Positions 49,408 through 57,541 of a stretch of 57,625 nucleotides of DNA are shown here, piece by piece (position 1 is the first letter of the stretch; each line of letters starts with the position of its first letter). Under the pieces are notes generated by a model. It saw only the letters and a list, made by a program, of their open reading frames with translations, made no database searches and was not told where the DNA came from. The stretch comes from Defluviicoccus sp. bin129 (lineage in GTDB: Bacteria; Pseudomonadota; Alphaproteobacteria; MPNO01): assembly GCA_002239065.1 (NCBI GenBank), contig MPNO01000024.1, forward strand, positions 1-57,625, in the 5' to 3' direction. A program made the position numbers and the translations under genes.

Positions 49408-50097
49408 TCACGCGATGTCGACGGTGAGCCTGCCGATCCCCTCGACGACGCCCTCCAGCCGGTCGCCGCGCTCGACCTTGCCGGGCCCCTTCGGCGTGCC
49501 GGTGAAGATCAGGTCGCCCGGCTCCAGCCGGCTGAGCGCCGACAGCCGCGCGACGATTTCGGCGACCGGCCAGATCAGGTCGGACAGATCGCCGCGCTGG
49601 CGCTCCGCCCCGTTGATGGCAAGCGTGATCGCGCCGCGCGCGGGATGGCCGATGTTCTCGGCGAGCGCGAGGTCGCTCACCGGCGATGCGCCGTCGAAGC
49701 TCTTGCAGAGATCCCAGGAATGCTGGTCGGCGATACAGGCATGCATGACGTCGCGCCGGATCATGTCGAAGCCGACGGCGTAGCCGAAGACGTGGTCCAG
49801 CGCCGCCGCGGGCGGGATGTCTGCACCGCCCCTGCCGATCGCGGCGACCATCTCGACCTCGGGCTCCAGCTGCTCCGTCCCCGGCGGGTAGGGCAGCGCG
49901 CTGCCGTCGGGGATCACCGAATCCGCCGGCTTGAGCGAAACGCCCGGCTTCGAGCCGCCGGCCCCGCCCAGCCCGGTCTCCCGGGCATGGGCGGCGTAGT
50001 TGCGCCCGATGGTGTAGATCCGGCGCACCGGGAAGCGGAGACCGCTGCCCGCGATGCCGACCGTCGGGGGGGCGGCGAGGGGTATGGCGTAGCTCAT
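49408..50097 (-). CDS. Fumarylacetoacetate hydrolase-family protein
   Basis: The 229-residue protein has the FAH fold motifs: RIYTIGRNYAAHARETG, the metal-site EPEVEMVAAIGRGG (acidic ligands), GYAVGFDMIRRD, and near the end GDLIFTGTPKGPGKVERGDRL. These fit fumarylpyruvate or 2-hydroxyhepta-dienedioate-type hydrolases/isomerases that act late in aromatic ring breakdown. Its start at 50097 has AGGGAGAC upstream. It lies 19 bp downstream of the adenylation-domain protein gene. Confidence 0.9.
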   Translation of the reverse strand: MSYAIPLAAPPTVGIAGSGLRFPVRRIYTIGRNYAAHARETGLGGAGGSKPGVSLKPADSVIPDGSALPYPPGTEQLEPEVEMVAAIGRGGADIPPAAALDHVFGYAVGFDMIRRDVMHACIADQHSWDLCKSFDGASPVSDLALAENIGHPARGAITLAINGAERQRGDLSDLIWPVAEIVARLSALSRLEPGDLIFTGTPKGPGKVERGDRLEGVVEGIGRLTVDIA

Positions 50098-50116
50098 GCC
50101 CGTCTCCCTGGCTCGC

Positions 50117-51595
50117 TCATGTCCTGCCCGGCAGGGTGACCGTTCCGGCGGCGTCGATTCTCGCGCGCAGCCCGGTGCGCCACCAGCGGTCGCCGGTGAA
50201 GCGGTTCCGGTTCGCCGCCTCGTCGTCGAGATAGGAGGGCGCGAGAGTCGGACCGCGAAGCTCCAGCGCGCCGTCTCCTTCGCCCGCAAGGATGTTGCCG
50301 TCCCGGTCGACCAGGCGCAGCGACACGCCGGGCGCCGGCATCGGCGTCTCGGGCGCGTCCGGCGCGGCAGCAAGCGCGAGCTGGGTCTCGGGCGCGATCC
50401 AGACCCGGCAACCCGTATCCGCCGCCAGCGTCAGCCGCGCGCCCGGCACCTCCCCGCCGAGCGCGACCGTCGCGCCCGCCTCGCACAGCGCGGCCCCCGA
50501 GGCGAGCGCCAGGTTGAGCGCGACCACGGCCCATGCGGGGTCGGGCGCGGCGACGGCGATGCGATCCGCCGGCGAGAGCCCGAAACGCGCGCTCGCCCAG
50601 TCGTTGCCGGCGAGCAGGGTGTGCGCGTTGTGGACCGATGCGCGCGGCGTCGCCCCGTCGAGCCCGGCGAACAGGATCGCGAGGGGATCGCTCGCCACCG
50701 CGTCGGCGTCCCAATCCTTCGGGACCGGGCCGGACAGCGCCTCGACCGGCGCGGCGATATCGAGCCCGGACGGCGCGGCGCCGCGCGTTATCAGCACGCG
50801 CGCGGACACCTTTTCCAGGCATCGCCGGAGGGTTTCCCGTTTCAGCCCGTCCGGCAGCGGGCACAGCACCGCGCTTGAAAGCGATGCCGCGGCGTAGGCG
50901 TGCAGCAGCGAGGACGGCCGCAGGTCGTCGGTCGCCACCACGTCGCCGCGGCCGATCCCGCGCTCGGCGAGCCCGGCGGCGAGCGACAACGCCCGTTCCA
51001 GCGCGGCCCGCCAGTCCGCCCCGCTCGCGCCGGCCGCCGCGGCGCCGAGCGCCGCCCCCCCCCCCCCCCCCGCCCGCCAGTCCAGCGCGCCCTCTTCCCC
51101 GTCGATCGCAAGGCCGCCGCCGTCGTCCCCGGCAAGCGCGCGCAGCCTGCTGGCCGGCGTGGCCGCGCCCCAGCGTCCGGTGCGGATGTGGCGGTCGGCC
51201 TCGCCCGCGTCGAATCCGAGGGCGGCGCGCAGCGCCATCGCCCGTTCGCCGAGGCTCGCCCGCGCTTCCACCGGAACGAAACGCTCCGCCCGGAAGCGCC
51301 GGCCGCCGCCGAGCTCGTAGAGCCGGTGGTAGTGATGGCGTTGGAACTTGCGGTGCTCCAGCAGCAGGCGGATGTGAGTGACCTGTTCGCGGGTGAGCCC
51401 GATGCGCTCGGCGATCTGGACGTCGGCCAAGCCGGCGCCGTCGCGCTGCGCCTCGATCTGCTCCCAGTCGAGCATGCGCACCGGATCGCCGATGCGGACC
51501 TGGATGTTGTGGCTCAGATCCCAGACGGTCTCGCCATAGGCCTCGACCATCTCCTCGGTCAGCCCGATCTGGACCCGGTTGAGGCCCCGCGTCAT
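50117..51595 (-). CDS. Truncated adenylation-domain protein with a helical N-terminal domain and a C17 homopolymer
   Basis: The 492-residue protein has an unusual N terminus (about 1-110) with an HTH-like ADVQIAERIGLTREQVTHIR segment, then a linker encoded by a 17-base C run in the DNA (51055-51071), giving consecutive glycines at about 175-180. An adenylate-forming core follows, whose P-loop is degenerate (FAGLDGATPRASVH, Lys replaced by Arg). It ends at the hinge WWRTGLRARIDAAGTVTLPGR, so the entire C-terminal lid with its catalytic lysine is absent. It is probably not a working ligase; it may be a sensor or regulatory protein. It immediately follows the Fe-S protein gene. Confidence 0.75.
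   Translation of the reverse strand: MTRGLNRVQIGLTEEMVEAYGETVWDLSHNIQVRIGDPVRMLDWEQIEAQRDGAGLADVQIAERIGLTREQVTHIRLLLEHRKFQRHHYHRLYELGGGRRFRAERFVPVEARASLGERAMALRAALGFDAGEADRHIRTGRWGAATPASRLRALAGDDGGGLAIDGEEGALDWRAGGGGGAALGAAAAGASGADWRAALERALSLAAGLAERGIGRGDVVATDDLRPSSLLHAYAAASLSSAVLCPLPDGLKRETLRRCLEKVSARVLITRGAAPSGLDIAAPVEALSGPVPKDWDADAVASDPLAILFAGLDGATPRASVHNAHTLLAGNDWASARFGLSPADRIAVAAPDPAWAVVALNLALASGAALCEAGATVALGGEVPGARLTLAADTGCRVWIAPETQLALAAAPDAPETPMPAPGVSLRLVDRDGNILAGEGDGALELRGPTLAPSYLDDEAANRNRFTGDRWWRTGLRARIDAAGTVTLPGRT
51055..51071. repeat. 17-base C homopolymer inside a coding sequence
   Basis: An uninterrupted run of 17 C on the plus strand (17 G on the coding strand) lies within the adenylation-domain-like gene at 50117-51595. 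With the present length both flanking parts of the protein are in one frame. Runs of this size are prone to slipped-strand length change, and also to sequencing error. Confidence 0.9.
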
Positions 51596-52507
51596 CTAGT
51601 CGTCGTCATCCAGCGCGTATTCGAAGCGCCGGATCGGATCGGCCTGCGGCGCCTGGGTGGCGATCGGGCAGACCCGCATGCATTCGAAGCACTGGGCGAG
51701 CAGCCCGCCGGAGCCGACCGACATCTTGTACCAGAGGATCTTCTGGTCGGCGTCGAACAGCGCGTCCTCGCGCTCGACCTCGTCCCTGGCCCCGACCGCG
51801 TCCGCGATCATCGACGGGACGGCCTCGAATTGCTGGGTCATCTCGGCGCAGGCCGCCATGTCGTAGCGCATCGCCGCCTGGTTGCCGTCGGCGTCGATCT
51901 CGCCCGACAGGCACTGCACCGGGCAGAACTTCATGCACGGGGTCTGGCCGGTCTTGCGCCACAGGCTGACGCAGGACGGCGCCGGGCAGGGGTTCTCCTT
52001 CATCGGCTCGTCGGGCGGCAATTCGAGCTCGGTGAACACCGAGGCGAAGTACATGTAGCCGAAATCCGGGTGCAGCAGGATGTCGCCGGCCAACGAGCGC
52101 GCGCCGATCCCGGCGACCTCCGCATGCAGCTTGAGGCTTTGCAGCGGCACCCTGGGCCCGGACTCGGTGTCCATGTCGGGCGGGCAGTAGATCGAGCGGA
52201 CGCCGAAGCGGTTCTCGATGAAGAAGGCGCAGCCATAGGCGATCGTGTAGGCGCGGGACTCGGTGCTGCCGAAATAGCCGAGCGCCTTGGCCGGCAGCGC
52301 CCAGGCCCCCTGGGTCTGGCCGCCGACGCCGAGCGCGATCACCGATTTCACCCTGGGCATCAGGTCGGTCGGGCGGTGGCCGGGCGGCGCGATTCGCTCC
52401 AGCGCCGCCAGATCGGCGACGCCCACGGCGAGCGCGCCCTTGCGCTTGCAATAGGCGAAGATTTCTTCCTTCGCGGCCTGCGGGTCGATGTCCTCGCGCC
52501 TCGCCAC
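51596..52507 (-). CDS. Fe-S cluster-binding oxidoreductase (QueG/reductive dehalogenase-like)
   Basis: The 303-residue protein has two cysteine-rich areas: NPCPAPSC and TPCMKFCPVQC in the middle and CFECMRVCP near the C terminus, both with extra proline-cysteine ferredoxin spacing, so two [4Fe-4S] clusters are likely. The N-terminal region (IFAYCKRKGALAVGVADLAALERI, RVKSVIALGV) matches epoxyqueuosine reductase- and reductive dehalogenase-like corrinoid proteins, though a corrinoid-binding motif is not obvious. GTG 52507 has GGGGAGG upstream; two in-frame ATGs at 52537-52540 lie upstream. Its stop abuts the start of the next gene. Confidence 0.75.
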   Translation of the reverse strand: MARREDIDPQAAKEEIFAYCKRKGALAVGVADLAALERIAPPGHRPTDLMPRVKSVIALGVGGQTQGAWALPAKALGYFGSTESRAYTIAYGCAFFIENRFGVRSIYCPPDMDTESGPRVPLQSLKLHAEVAGIGARSLAGDILLHPDFGYMYFASVFTELELPPDEPMKENPCPAPSCVSLWRKTGQTPCMKFCPVQCLSGEIDADGNQAAMRYDMAACAEMTQQFEAVPSMIADAVGARDEVEREDALFDADQKILWYKMSVGSGGLLAQCFECMRVCPIATQAPQADPIRRFEYALDDDD

Positions 52508-52616
52508 CCGATCCTCCCCGTCTGCGGCGGGCGCCATCATAGCCGCGGCGGCAGCGTTGCGCACGCTCCGGCGACAGGGCACTCTCGCGCCAGGACACGC
52601 TTGGCGGAGACACCGA

Positions 52617-53612
52617 ATGGCGAACATCCACCTGACGCTCGCGATGGACGAGTACGACCACACCCGCGACCTGCTGCAGGGCAAGGTCAACGCGGAGGGC
52701 ATCGACCTGACCTGGCTCAACCTCGATGTCGAGGAGATCTTCTACCGCTTCGCGAGCGCCTTCGAGTGGGACGTTTCCGAGCTTTCCTTCGCCAAGTACT
52801 GCTCGATCATGTCGCAGCCCAACCCGCCGATCACCGGCATTCCGGTCTTTGTCTCCCGCGTATTCCGCCATTCGGCCTGGTATGTCGCGGCCGGGGGCGC
52901 GGTGCGGGCGGTTGCCGACCTCGCCGGCAAGCGGATCGGCATCCCGGAATGGTCGCAGACCGCGACGGTCTATGCCCGGGGCTGGCTCGCCGAGGATGCC
53001 GGTATTCCGCTGGACGGCGTCGAATGGGTGCAGGCCGGGGTCAACGAGCCGGGCCGGATCGAGCTCGCCCATCTCAAGCTCCCCGAAGGCATAAGCTACC
53101 GCCAGGTGCCCGACCGATCGCTCACCGAAATGCTGCTCGCCGGCGATATCGACGCGCTGGTCTCCGCCCGCCCGCCGCGCGCCTTCCTCGACGGGGGCGA
53201 GCGGATCGTGCGGCTGATCCCCGACTACCGGACGCAGGAGCAGGACTATTTCAGGCGGACCGGGATCTACCCGATCATGCACACCGTGGCGATCCGCCGC
53301 GACACCTATGACAGGCACCCGTGGATCGCGATGAACCTGCTGAACGGTTTCGAGGCGGCGAAGAAGCGGAGCGTCGCCAGGCTGACCAGCGTGACGCATT
53401 CGCAGATCCCGGTGCCGTGGATCTACGACAGCGTCCCCGAGCTCGGCGCCGAGATCTTCCCGGGCGGCGATTACTGGCCCTACGGGATCGAGCCCAACCG
53501 GCCGACCATCGAGGCGTTCCTGCGCTTCTGCCACGACCAGGGGCTGTGCCACCGGAGGCTCGAGCCCGAGGACCTCTACCCCGCCGAGGTGCAGTCGGTA
53601 TTCCGCGTTTGA
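52617..53612 (+). CDS. 4,5-dihydroxyphthalate decarboxylase-like/ABC substrate-binding family protein
   Basis: The 331-residue protein resembles the Pht5/4,5-dihydroxyphthalate decarboxylase-like group of NMT1-fold proteins: IHLTLAMDEYDHTRDLLQGKVNAEGIDLTWL at the N terminus, VFVSRVFRHSAWYV, GKRIGIPEWSQTATVYARGWL, and PDYRTQEQDYFRRTGIYPIMHTVAIRR. There is no signal peptide, so it is cytoplasmic, in accord with an enzyme rather than an importer component. Decarboxylation of an aromatic dicarboxylate is plausible. It diverges from the Fe-S gene. Confidence 0.82.
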   Translation: MANIHLTLAMDEYDHTRDLLQGKVNAEGIDLTWLNLDVEEIFYRFASAFEWDVSELSFAKYCSIMSQPNPPITGIPVFVSRVFRHSAWYVAAGGAVRAVADLAGKRIGIPEWSQTATVYARGWLAEDAGIPLDGVEWVQAGVNEPGRIELAHLKLPEGISYRQVPDRSLTEMLLAGDIDALVSARPPRAFLDGGERIVRLIPDYRTQEQDYFRRTGIYPIMHTVAIRRDTYDRHPWIAMNLLNGFEAAKKRSVARLTSVTHSQIPVPWIYDSVPELGAEIFPGGDYWPYGIEPNRPTIEAFLRFCHDQGLCHRRLEPEDLYPAEVQSVFRV

Positions 53613-53669
53613 CGCCGCTGGGCTATGGTGCGGCCGATTTTCCATCCACTGTCCAGACCGAGAGGCGCC

Positions 53670-54230
53670 ATGAAACGGAGCAGGCTGGTGGGTGCGTTCA
53701 CCTTCCTTCTGGGAGCAGCGCTCATGACCGGCGAAACCAATGCGGCCGATCCAGAGAACACGCTTTACATGGACCTCGAGCATGGCCGCGTGGTCATCGA
53801 GATGCGTCCCGATCTCGCGCCCAGGCATGTCGAGCAGATCAAGCGGCTCGCCCGGTCGGGGTTCTATGACGGGGTCGTGTTCCACCGCGTGATCGACGGC
53901 TTCATGGCGCAGGGCGGCGACCCGACGGGCACCGGAACCGGCGGGTCCGGCAACAGGCTGCCGGCCGAGTTCTCCAAAGAGCCGCATGTCCGGGGCGTCG
54001 CCTCGATGGCGCGCAGCAACGATCCCGACAGCGCCGACAGCCAGTTCTTCATCATGCTTGCGCCCGCGCCCCATCTCGACGGCCAGTACACCGTCTGGGG
54101 CAAGGTGACCGAGGGCATGGATTTCATCGACCAGCTCAAGCGCGGCGATCCCGGCCGCGGCGGCGTGGTGGAGAACCCGGACAAGATCGTCCGCATGCAG
54201 GTCGCCAAGGACGCGGAGACGGCCAACTAG
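53670..54230 (+). CDS. Secreted peptidyl-prolyl cis-trans isomerase, cyclophilin type
   Basis: The 186-residue precursor has a signal peptide (RLVGAFTFLLGAALMTGETNA, cleavage near residue 25) and a single cyclophilin domain with DGVVFHRVIDGFMAQGGDPTGTG and FFIMLAPAPHLDGQYTVWGKVTEG, which hold the catalytic Arg, Phe and substrate-binding residues. It assists folding of periplasmic or outer-membrane proteins. ATG 53670 opens the signal. 12 bp before the MFS gene, so a small operon with both exporters is possible. Confidence 0.93.
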   Translation: MKRSRLVGAFTFLLGAALMTGETNAADPENTLYMDLEHGRVVIEMRPDLAPRHVEQIKRLARSGFYDGVVFHRVIDGFMAQGGDPTGTGTGGSGNRLPAEFSKEPHVRGVASMARSNDPDSADSQFFIMLAPAPHLDGQYTVWGKVTEGMDFIDQLKRGDPGRGGVVENPDKIVRMQVAKDAETAN

Positions 54231-54242
54231 GCGCGGCAGGCC

Positions 54243-55463
54243 GTGACCGCCGCCGCCCCCCGCGCGCTGCCCGGCCAGCGCACGGTGGTCTCGCTGATCA
54301 GCGCGGGGCACTGCTACAGCCATCTGAGCTCGATCGCGGTGGCGCCGCTGTTCCCGGCGCTGCGCGAGGCGTTCGACGTGAGCTATGTCGCGCTCGGCGC
54401 GCTGATGACGGTCTTTTCCATCGCCACCAGCGTCGCCCAGATCCCGGTCGGGCTGATGGTCGACCGCTACGGCGGGCGACCGGTGCTGGTGATCGGCCTG
54501 GTGCTGCTCGGCGGCAGCCTGGCGCTCGCCGGCGGGGCGGATGCCTATTGGCAGGTGGTCGCGCTGTTCGCCGTGGCGGGGCTCGGGAACAGCGTCTTCC
54601 ACCCGGCCGACCTGTCGATCCTGGCGCGCCGGGTCGACCGCGCCTGGCTCGGGCGCACGGTGAGCCTGCACAGCTTCGTCGGCTATGTCGGCTGGGCCAT
54701 CGCGCCGGTGTCGATCGCCGGGCTGAACGCGGCGTTCGGCTGGCGCGGCGCGCTGCTGGGCGCCGGCATTGTCGGTCTCGCGGTCGCGGCGCTGATCCAG
54801 TGGCGCAGGACGGCGTTCGACCACGAGCCCGGCGCCGCGCCCGCCGGCGAGGCCCGGCGAGCCGAACGCTTCGATATCCGCACCCGGCTGATGGCGATGA
54901 CGGACGGGCCGATGATCCGCATCTTCCTGTTTTTCATGTTCACCTCGATGACCATCGGCGGTCTCGCCGGGTTCCTCGCGATCGCGATGATGGAGCTGTT
55001 CGGCGCCGATCTCGCCGGCGGCAATCTCTCGCTCACGGTGTTCATGGTCACGATGGCCGGCGCGGTGCTGTTCGGCGGCGTGGTCGCGGACCGGACCTCC
55101 GCCCATGACAGGCTCGCTGCATGGACCGTGGCCGGCGGGGCGGCGGCGCTCGCGCTGCTCGCCTTCGGATTCGGCGGCTTCCTCGCCGGGCTGGCGACAA
55201 TCGCCGCGAGCGGCTTCCTGCTCGGCGTCTCCAGCCCCTCGCGCGACCTGATCGTCCGCGCGCGCGCCCCCGCCGAGTCGCTGGGCCTTGCTTTCGGTTT
55301 CACGTCGACCGGGCTCAGCATCGGCTTCGCGCTCGGTCCGATCGCCGTCGGAGGTCTGATGGATCTCGGCCGGCCCGAGCTCGCGATACTGGTGCTGGCC
55401 GCGGTCAGCGGGCTCGCCGTGCTCGTTCTTGCCGCAGGGCGGAGAGTGGCGCCGGCGCAATGA
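54243..55463 (+). CDS. Major facilitator superfamily transporter
   Basis: A 406-residue membrane protein with about twelve helices. It has the family motif A-like GLMVDRYGGRPVLV in the second loop and a VVADRTSAHDRL counterpart in the C-terminal half, both typical of drug or metabolite exporters. The start is GTG 54243. It overlaps the downstream MATE gene by four bases (ATGA). The pair suggests coordinated efflux; substrate unknown. Confidence 0.92.
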   Translation: MTAAAPRALPGQRTVVSLISAGHCYSHLSSIAVAPLFPALREAFDVSYVALGALMTVFSIATSVAQIPVGLMVDRYGGRPVLVIGLVLLGGSLALAGGADAYWQVVALFAVAGLGNSVFHPADLSILARRVDRAWLGRTVSLHSFVGYVGWAIAPVSIAGLNAAFGWRGALLGAGIVGLAVAALIQWRRTAFDHEPGAAPAGEARRAERFDIRTRLMAMTDGPMIRIFLFFMFTSMTIGGLAGFLAIAMMELFGADLAGGNLSLTVFMVTMAGAVLFGGVVADRTSAHDRLAAWTVAGGAAALALLAFGFGGFLAGLATIAASGFLLGVSSPSRDLIVRARAPAESLGLAFGFTSTGLSIGFALGPIAVGGLMDLGRPELAILVLAAVSGLAVLVLAAGRRVAPAQ

Positions 55464-56779
55464 TCGCGGGCTCCGCGGAGCACCACCGCGCGGTCTGGCG
55501 CCTCTCCGTCCCGATCATCCTGTCCAACCTGTCGGTGCCGCTCCTGGGCGCCGTCGACACCGCCGTGGTCGGGCACCTGCCGGAGCCGCACCATCTGGGC
55601 GCGGTGGCGCTCGGCAGTATGGTGTTCAACTTCATCTACTGGGGCTTCGGCTTTCTCCGCATGGGAACCGGGGGGCTGACCGCGCAGGCCCACGGCGCCG
55701 GCGATTCGGGCGAGGTGCGGGCCGCGGTCGCGCGCGGTCTGATCCTCGCCGGCGCCATCGCGCTCGTCACCGTCGCCGCCCAGGGGCCGATCGTCTTCCT
55801 CGTGTTCGAAGCGGTCGAGGCGAGCGCCGAGGTCGAAGCCTCGGCGCGGGTCTACGTGCTGACGCGGATCTGGGGCGCGCCCGCCGCGCTCTCCATCTAC
55901 GTCATCCTGGGCTGGTTTCTCGGCATGCAGAACACCAGGGCGACGCTCTATGTCCAGCTCTGGATGAACGGCCTCAACATCGTCCTCGACGTGGTCTTCG
56001 TGGTCGGTTTCGAATGGGGCGTGTTCGGGGTCGCGCTCGCCACCGTGATCGCCGAGTTCGCCGGGCTCGGCCTCGCGCTCTGGCTGATGCGGGGCGCGCT
56101 CCGCGAGATCGCCGGCCGGCTCGACTGGGCCCGCGTGCGGTCGCGCAGGCGGATGCGCATGACGCTCGGCCTCAATGCCGACATCTTCGTCCGCACCGTC
56201 TGCCTGGTCTTCGCCTTCGCCTGGTTCACCGCCCAGGGCGCCAGGCTCGGCGACGTGCTGCTCGCCGCCAACGCGGTGCTGATGAACTTCCAGCTCTTCA
56301 TGGCGCACGGGCTCGACGGCTTCGCCCACGCGGCCCAGGCGATGGTGGGGCGCGCGGTGGGCGCCGGCGACCGGGCCGAGCTGCGGGCGGCGATCCGCGT
56401 CTCCTCGTTCTGGGCCGCGGTCACCGCTTCCGGGCTGGTCCTGGTCTACGGCGTGGCCGGGCCGGGGATCGTCGCCCTGCTCACCGGCATCGAAGACGTG
56501 CGCAACGCCGCCGGCGCCTATCTTCCCTGGGCGGCGGCGATGCCGGCGCTCTCGGTCGCCGCCTTCCAGCTCGACGGCATCTTCCTCGGCGCGACGCTCG
56601 GACGGCAGATGCGCAACATGATGATCGTCTCGGTGGCCGCCTATCTCGCGCTCTGCGCCCTGCTGATCCCGGCCTGGGGCAATCACGGCCTGTGGTTCGC
56701 CTTCGCCGCCTTCATGGCGCTGCGCGGGGTTACGCTGGGCGCCGCCTACCCGGCGGTGCGGCGCTCGATTCCGGGGTAG
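55460..56779 (+). CDS. MATE-family efflux transporter (DinF-like)
   Basis: The 439-residue protein has twelve hydrophobic segments and MATE-family segments including LSVPIILSNLSVPLLGAVDTAVVGHL at the N terminus and ...MGTGGLTAQAHGAGDSGEV and AAQAMVGRAVGAGDR in the symmetric halves. These proteins exchange Na+ or H+ for cationic or aromatic compounds. ATG 55460 overlaps the MFS stop codon (ATGA). The gene ends the last well-packed coding block before the gene-poor 3' part of the window. Confidence 0.93.
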   Translation: MIAGSAEHHRAVWRLSVPIILSNLSVPLLGAVDTAVVGHLPEPHHLGAVALGSMVFNFIYWGFGFLRMGTGGLTAQAHGAGDSGEVRAAVARGLILAGAIALVTVAAQGPIVFLVFEAVEASAEVEASARVYVLTRIWGAPAALSIYVILGWFLGMQNTRATLYVQLWMNGLNIVLDVVFVVGFEWGVFGVALATVIAEFAGLGLALWLMRGALREIAGRLDWARVRSRRRMRMTLGLNADIFVRTVCLVFAFAWFTAQGARLGDVLLAANAVLMNFQLFMAHGLDGFAHAAQAMVGRAVGAGDRAELRAAIRVSSFWAAVTASGLVLVYGVAGPGIVALLTGIEDVRNAAGAYLPWAAAMPALSVAAFQLDGIFLGATLGRQMRNMMIVSVAAYLALCALLIPAWGNHGLWFAFAAFMALRGVTLGAAYPAVRRSIPG

Positions 56780-56873
56780 GATACCCGTTATACCCGATAC
56801 ACGCAGGGATTGAGGTGACGGCCCGTTTTCGGCAAATTTGTGTCCTATCGGCATCGGACAGGAAGGAAGATAG

Positions 56874-57026
56874 ATGGGTGTCAGCGTGATCGGAAGATAC
56901 CCGCGCTACATTGAGGTATCCGACGATCTTGGGGCTCGAAGGTTCGTTATCGGCTCGGCTTGGGCAGCGTTACCTGATGATGAGGCGCGCTGGGCGGCAA
57001 ACAGATATTTCCATGACAAAACATGA
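56874..57026 (+). CDS. Small hypothetical protein (50 aa)
   Basis: A 50-codon frame starts at ATG 56874 after AGGAAGGAAG and ends at TGA 57026. The product has mixed polarity (YPRYIEVSDDLGARRF, then ALPDDEARWAANRY) and no membrane segment or known domain. It is preceded by the near-palindrome TGTCC ATCGG...GGACA (56841-56860), which could regulate it. The codon usage is close to random for G+C, so it may also be a chance frame. Confidence 0.45.
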   Translation: MGVSVIGRYPRYIEVSDDLGARRFVIGSAWAALPDDEARWAANRYFHDKT

Positions 57027-57424
57027 CACCCCCTTCCTGACCCCTACTGACCCTTCCTGTCCGATCGATCGAGTACAATTGGGAACGGGCAATCAGATGA
57101 GCCCGTTTGTCCCTTTCTGTCCCCGAATCCCGTCAAGCCGGACAGGCGGTCCTCAGCGAAGGGTTACACAGGAAGATCGATTCAAGGGGATTCTCGCGGC
57201 CTGAACTTCAACCGGAATACACCTTAGCCGAGCCGCCAGGCTGTCCGAAAAGGCGAGGCCACCTCACTTCTCCTCGTCCGACAAGAACCGGCGTGTCCGA
57301 CGCCCCACCGTAACCCCTCGCCGATAATGTCCATTAGCCGATAATGGACACTATCGACCTCCGGAACCTCGCCAGACACTGCCGCTCAGAACCGACCCGC
57401 CACAAGGCCGGTCACGCCAGACGC
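57027..57424. other. Gene-free A+T-richer stretch
   Basis: About 400 bp with no convincing gene, in which TGTCC-like words recur on both strands. A 15-bp imperfect inverted repeat occurs at 57322-57356. Composition is visibly less G+C-rich than elsewhere. It may be the edge of an accessory element; no transposase or integrase gene is present inside the window. Confidence 0.6.
57322..57356. repeat. Inverted repeat with 15-bp arms, possible recombination site
   Basis: CGATAATGTCCATTA (57322-57336) and TAATGGACACTATCG (57342-57356) are inverted copies matching at 14 of 15 positions, separated by GCCGA. The decamer GCCGATAATG is also repeated directly at 57320 and 57337. Paired inverted arms with a short spacer are typical of tyrosine-recombinase crossover sites, but no recombinase lies nearby in the window; a regulator operator is the alternative. 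Confidence 0.55.
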
Positions 57425-57541
57425 TTACCAGCTAACCGCGATGGCCAAGGTGATCATGGCGGCGATTGCCGCAAGGAGCGAAAACAGGGTCCAGCGATAC
57501 GCGCCGGTGCCTTCTTGAACGGCCGCTTTCGAGAGCCTCAT
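57425..57541 (-). CDS. Possible small single-pass membrane protein (38 aa)
   Basis: From ATG 57541 the frame encodes a short basic N terminus, then a strong hydrophobic helix (WTLFSLLAAIAAMITLAIAV) and ends SW. An AAGGA lies about 11 bases upstream of the start, slightly far. Tiny one-helix proteins of this kind are common but hard to tell from chance; an alternative start at 57613 would add 24 residues. Confidence 0.35.
   Translation of the reverse strand: MRLSKAAVQEGTGAYRWTLFSLLAAIAAMITLAIAVSW

Noticed and set aside
51606..55460. A 1284-residue minus-strand frame across four confidently assigned genes
   Set aside because: Composition (R, H, D, E, A and G) and the absence of any motif mark it as a G+C-driven shadow of the Fe-S, Pht5-like, cyclophilin and MFS genes.
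54683..56854. A 723-residue minus-strand frame over the MFS and MATE genes
   Set aside because: Antisense to two membrane-protein genes, highly charged and repetitive; not a gene.
56911..57204. A 97-residue plus-strand frame in the gene-poor end
   Set aside because: No family pattern, unusual composition (many C, P and R) and an overlap with the better 56874 small frame.
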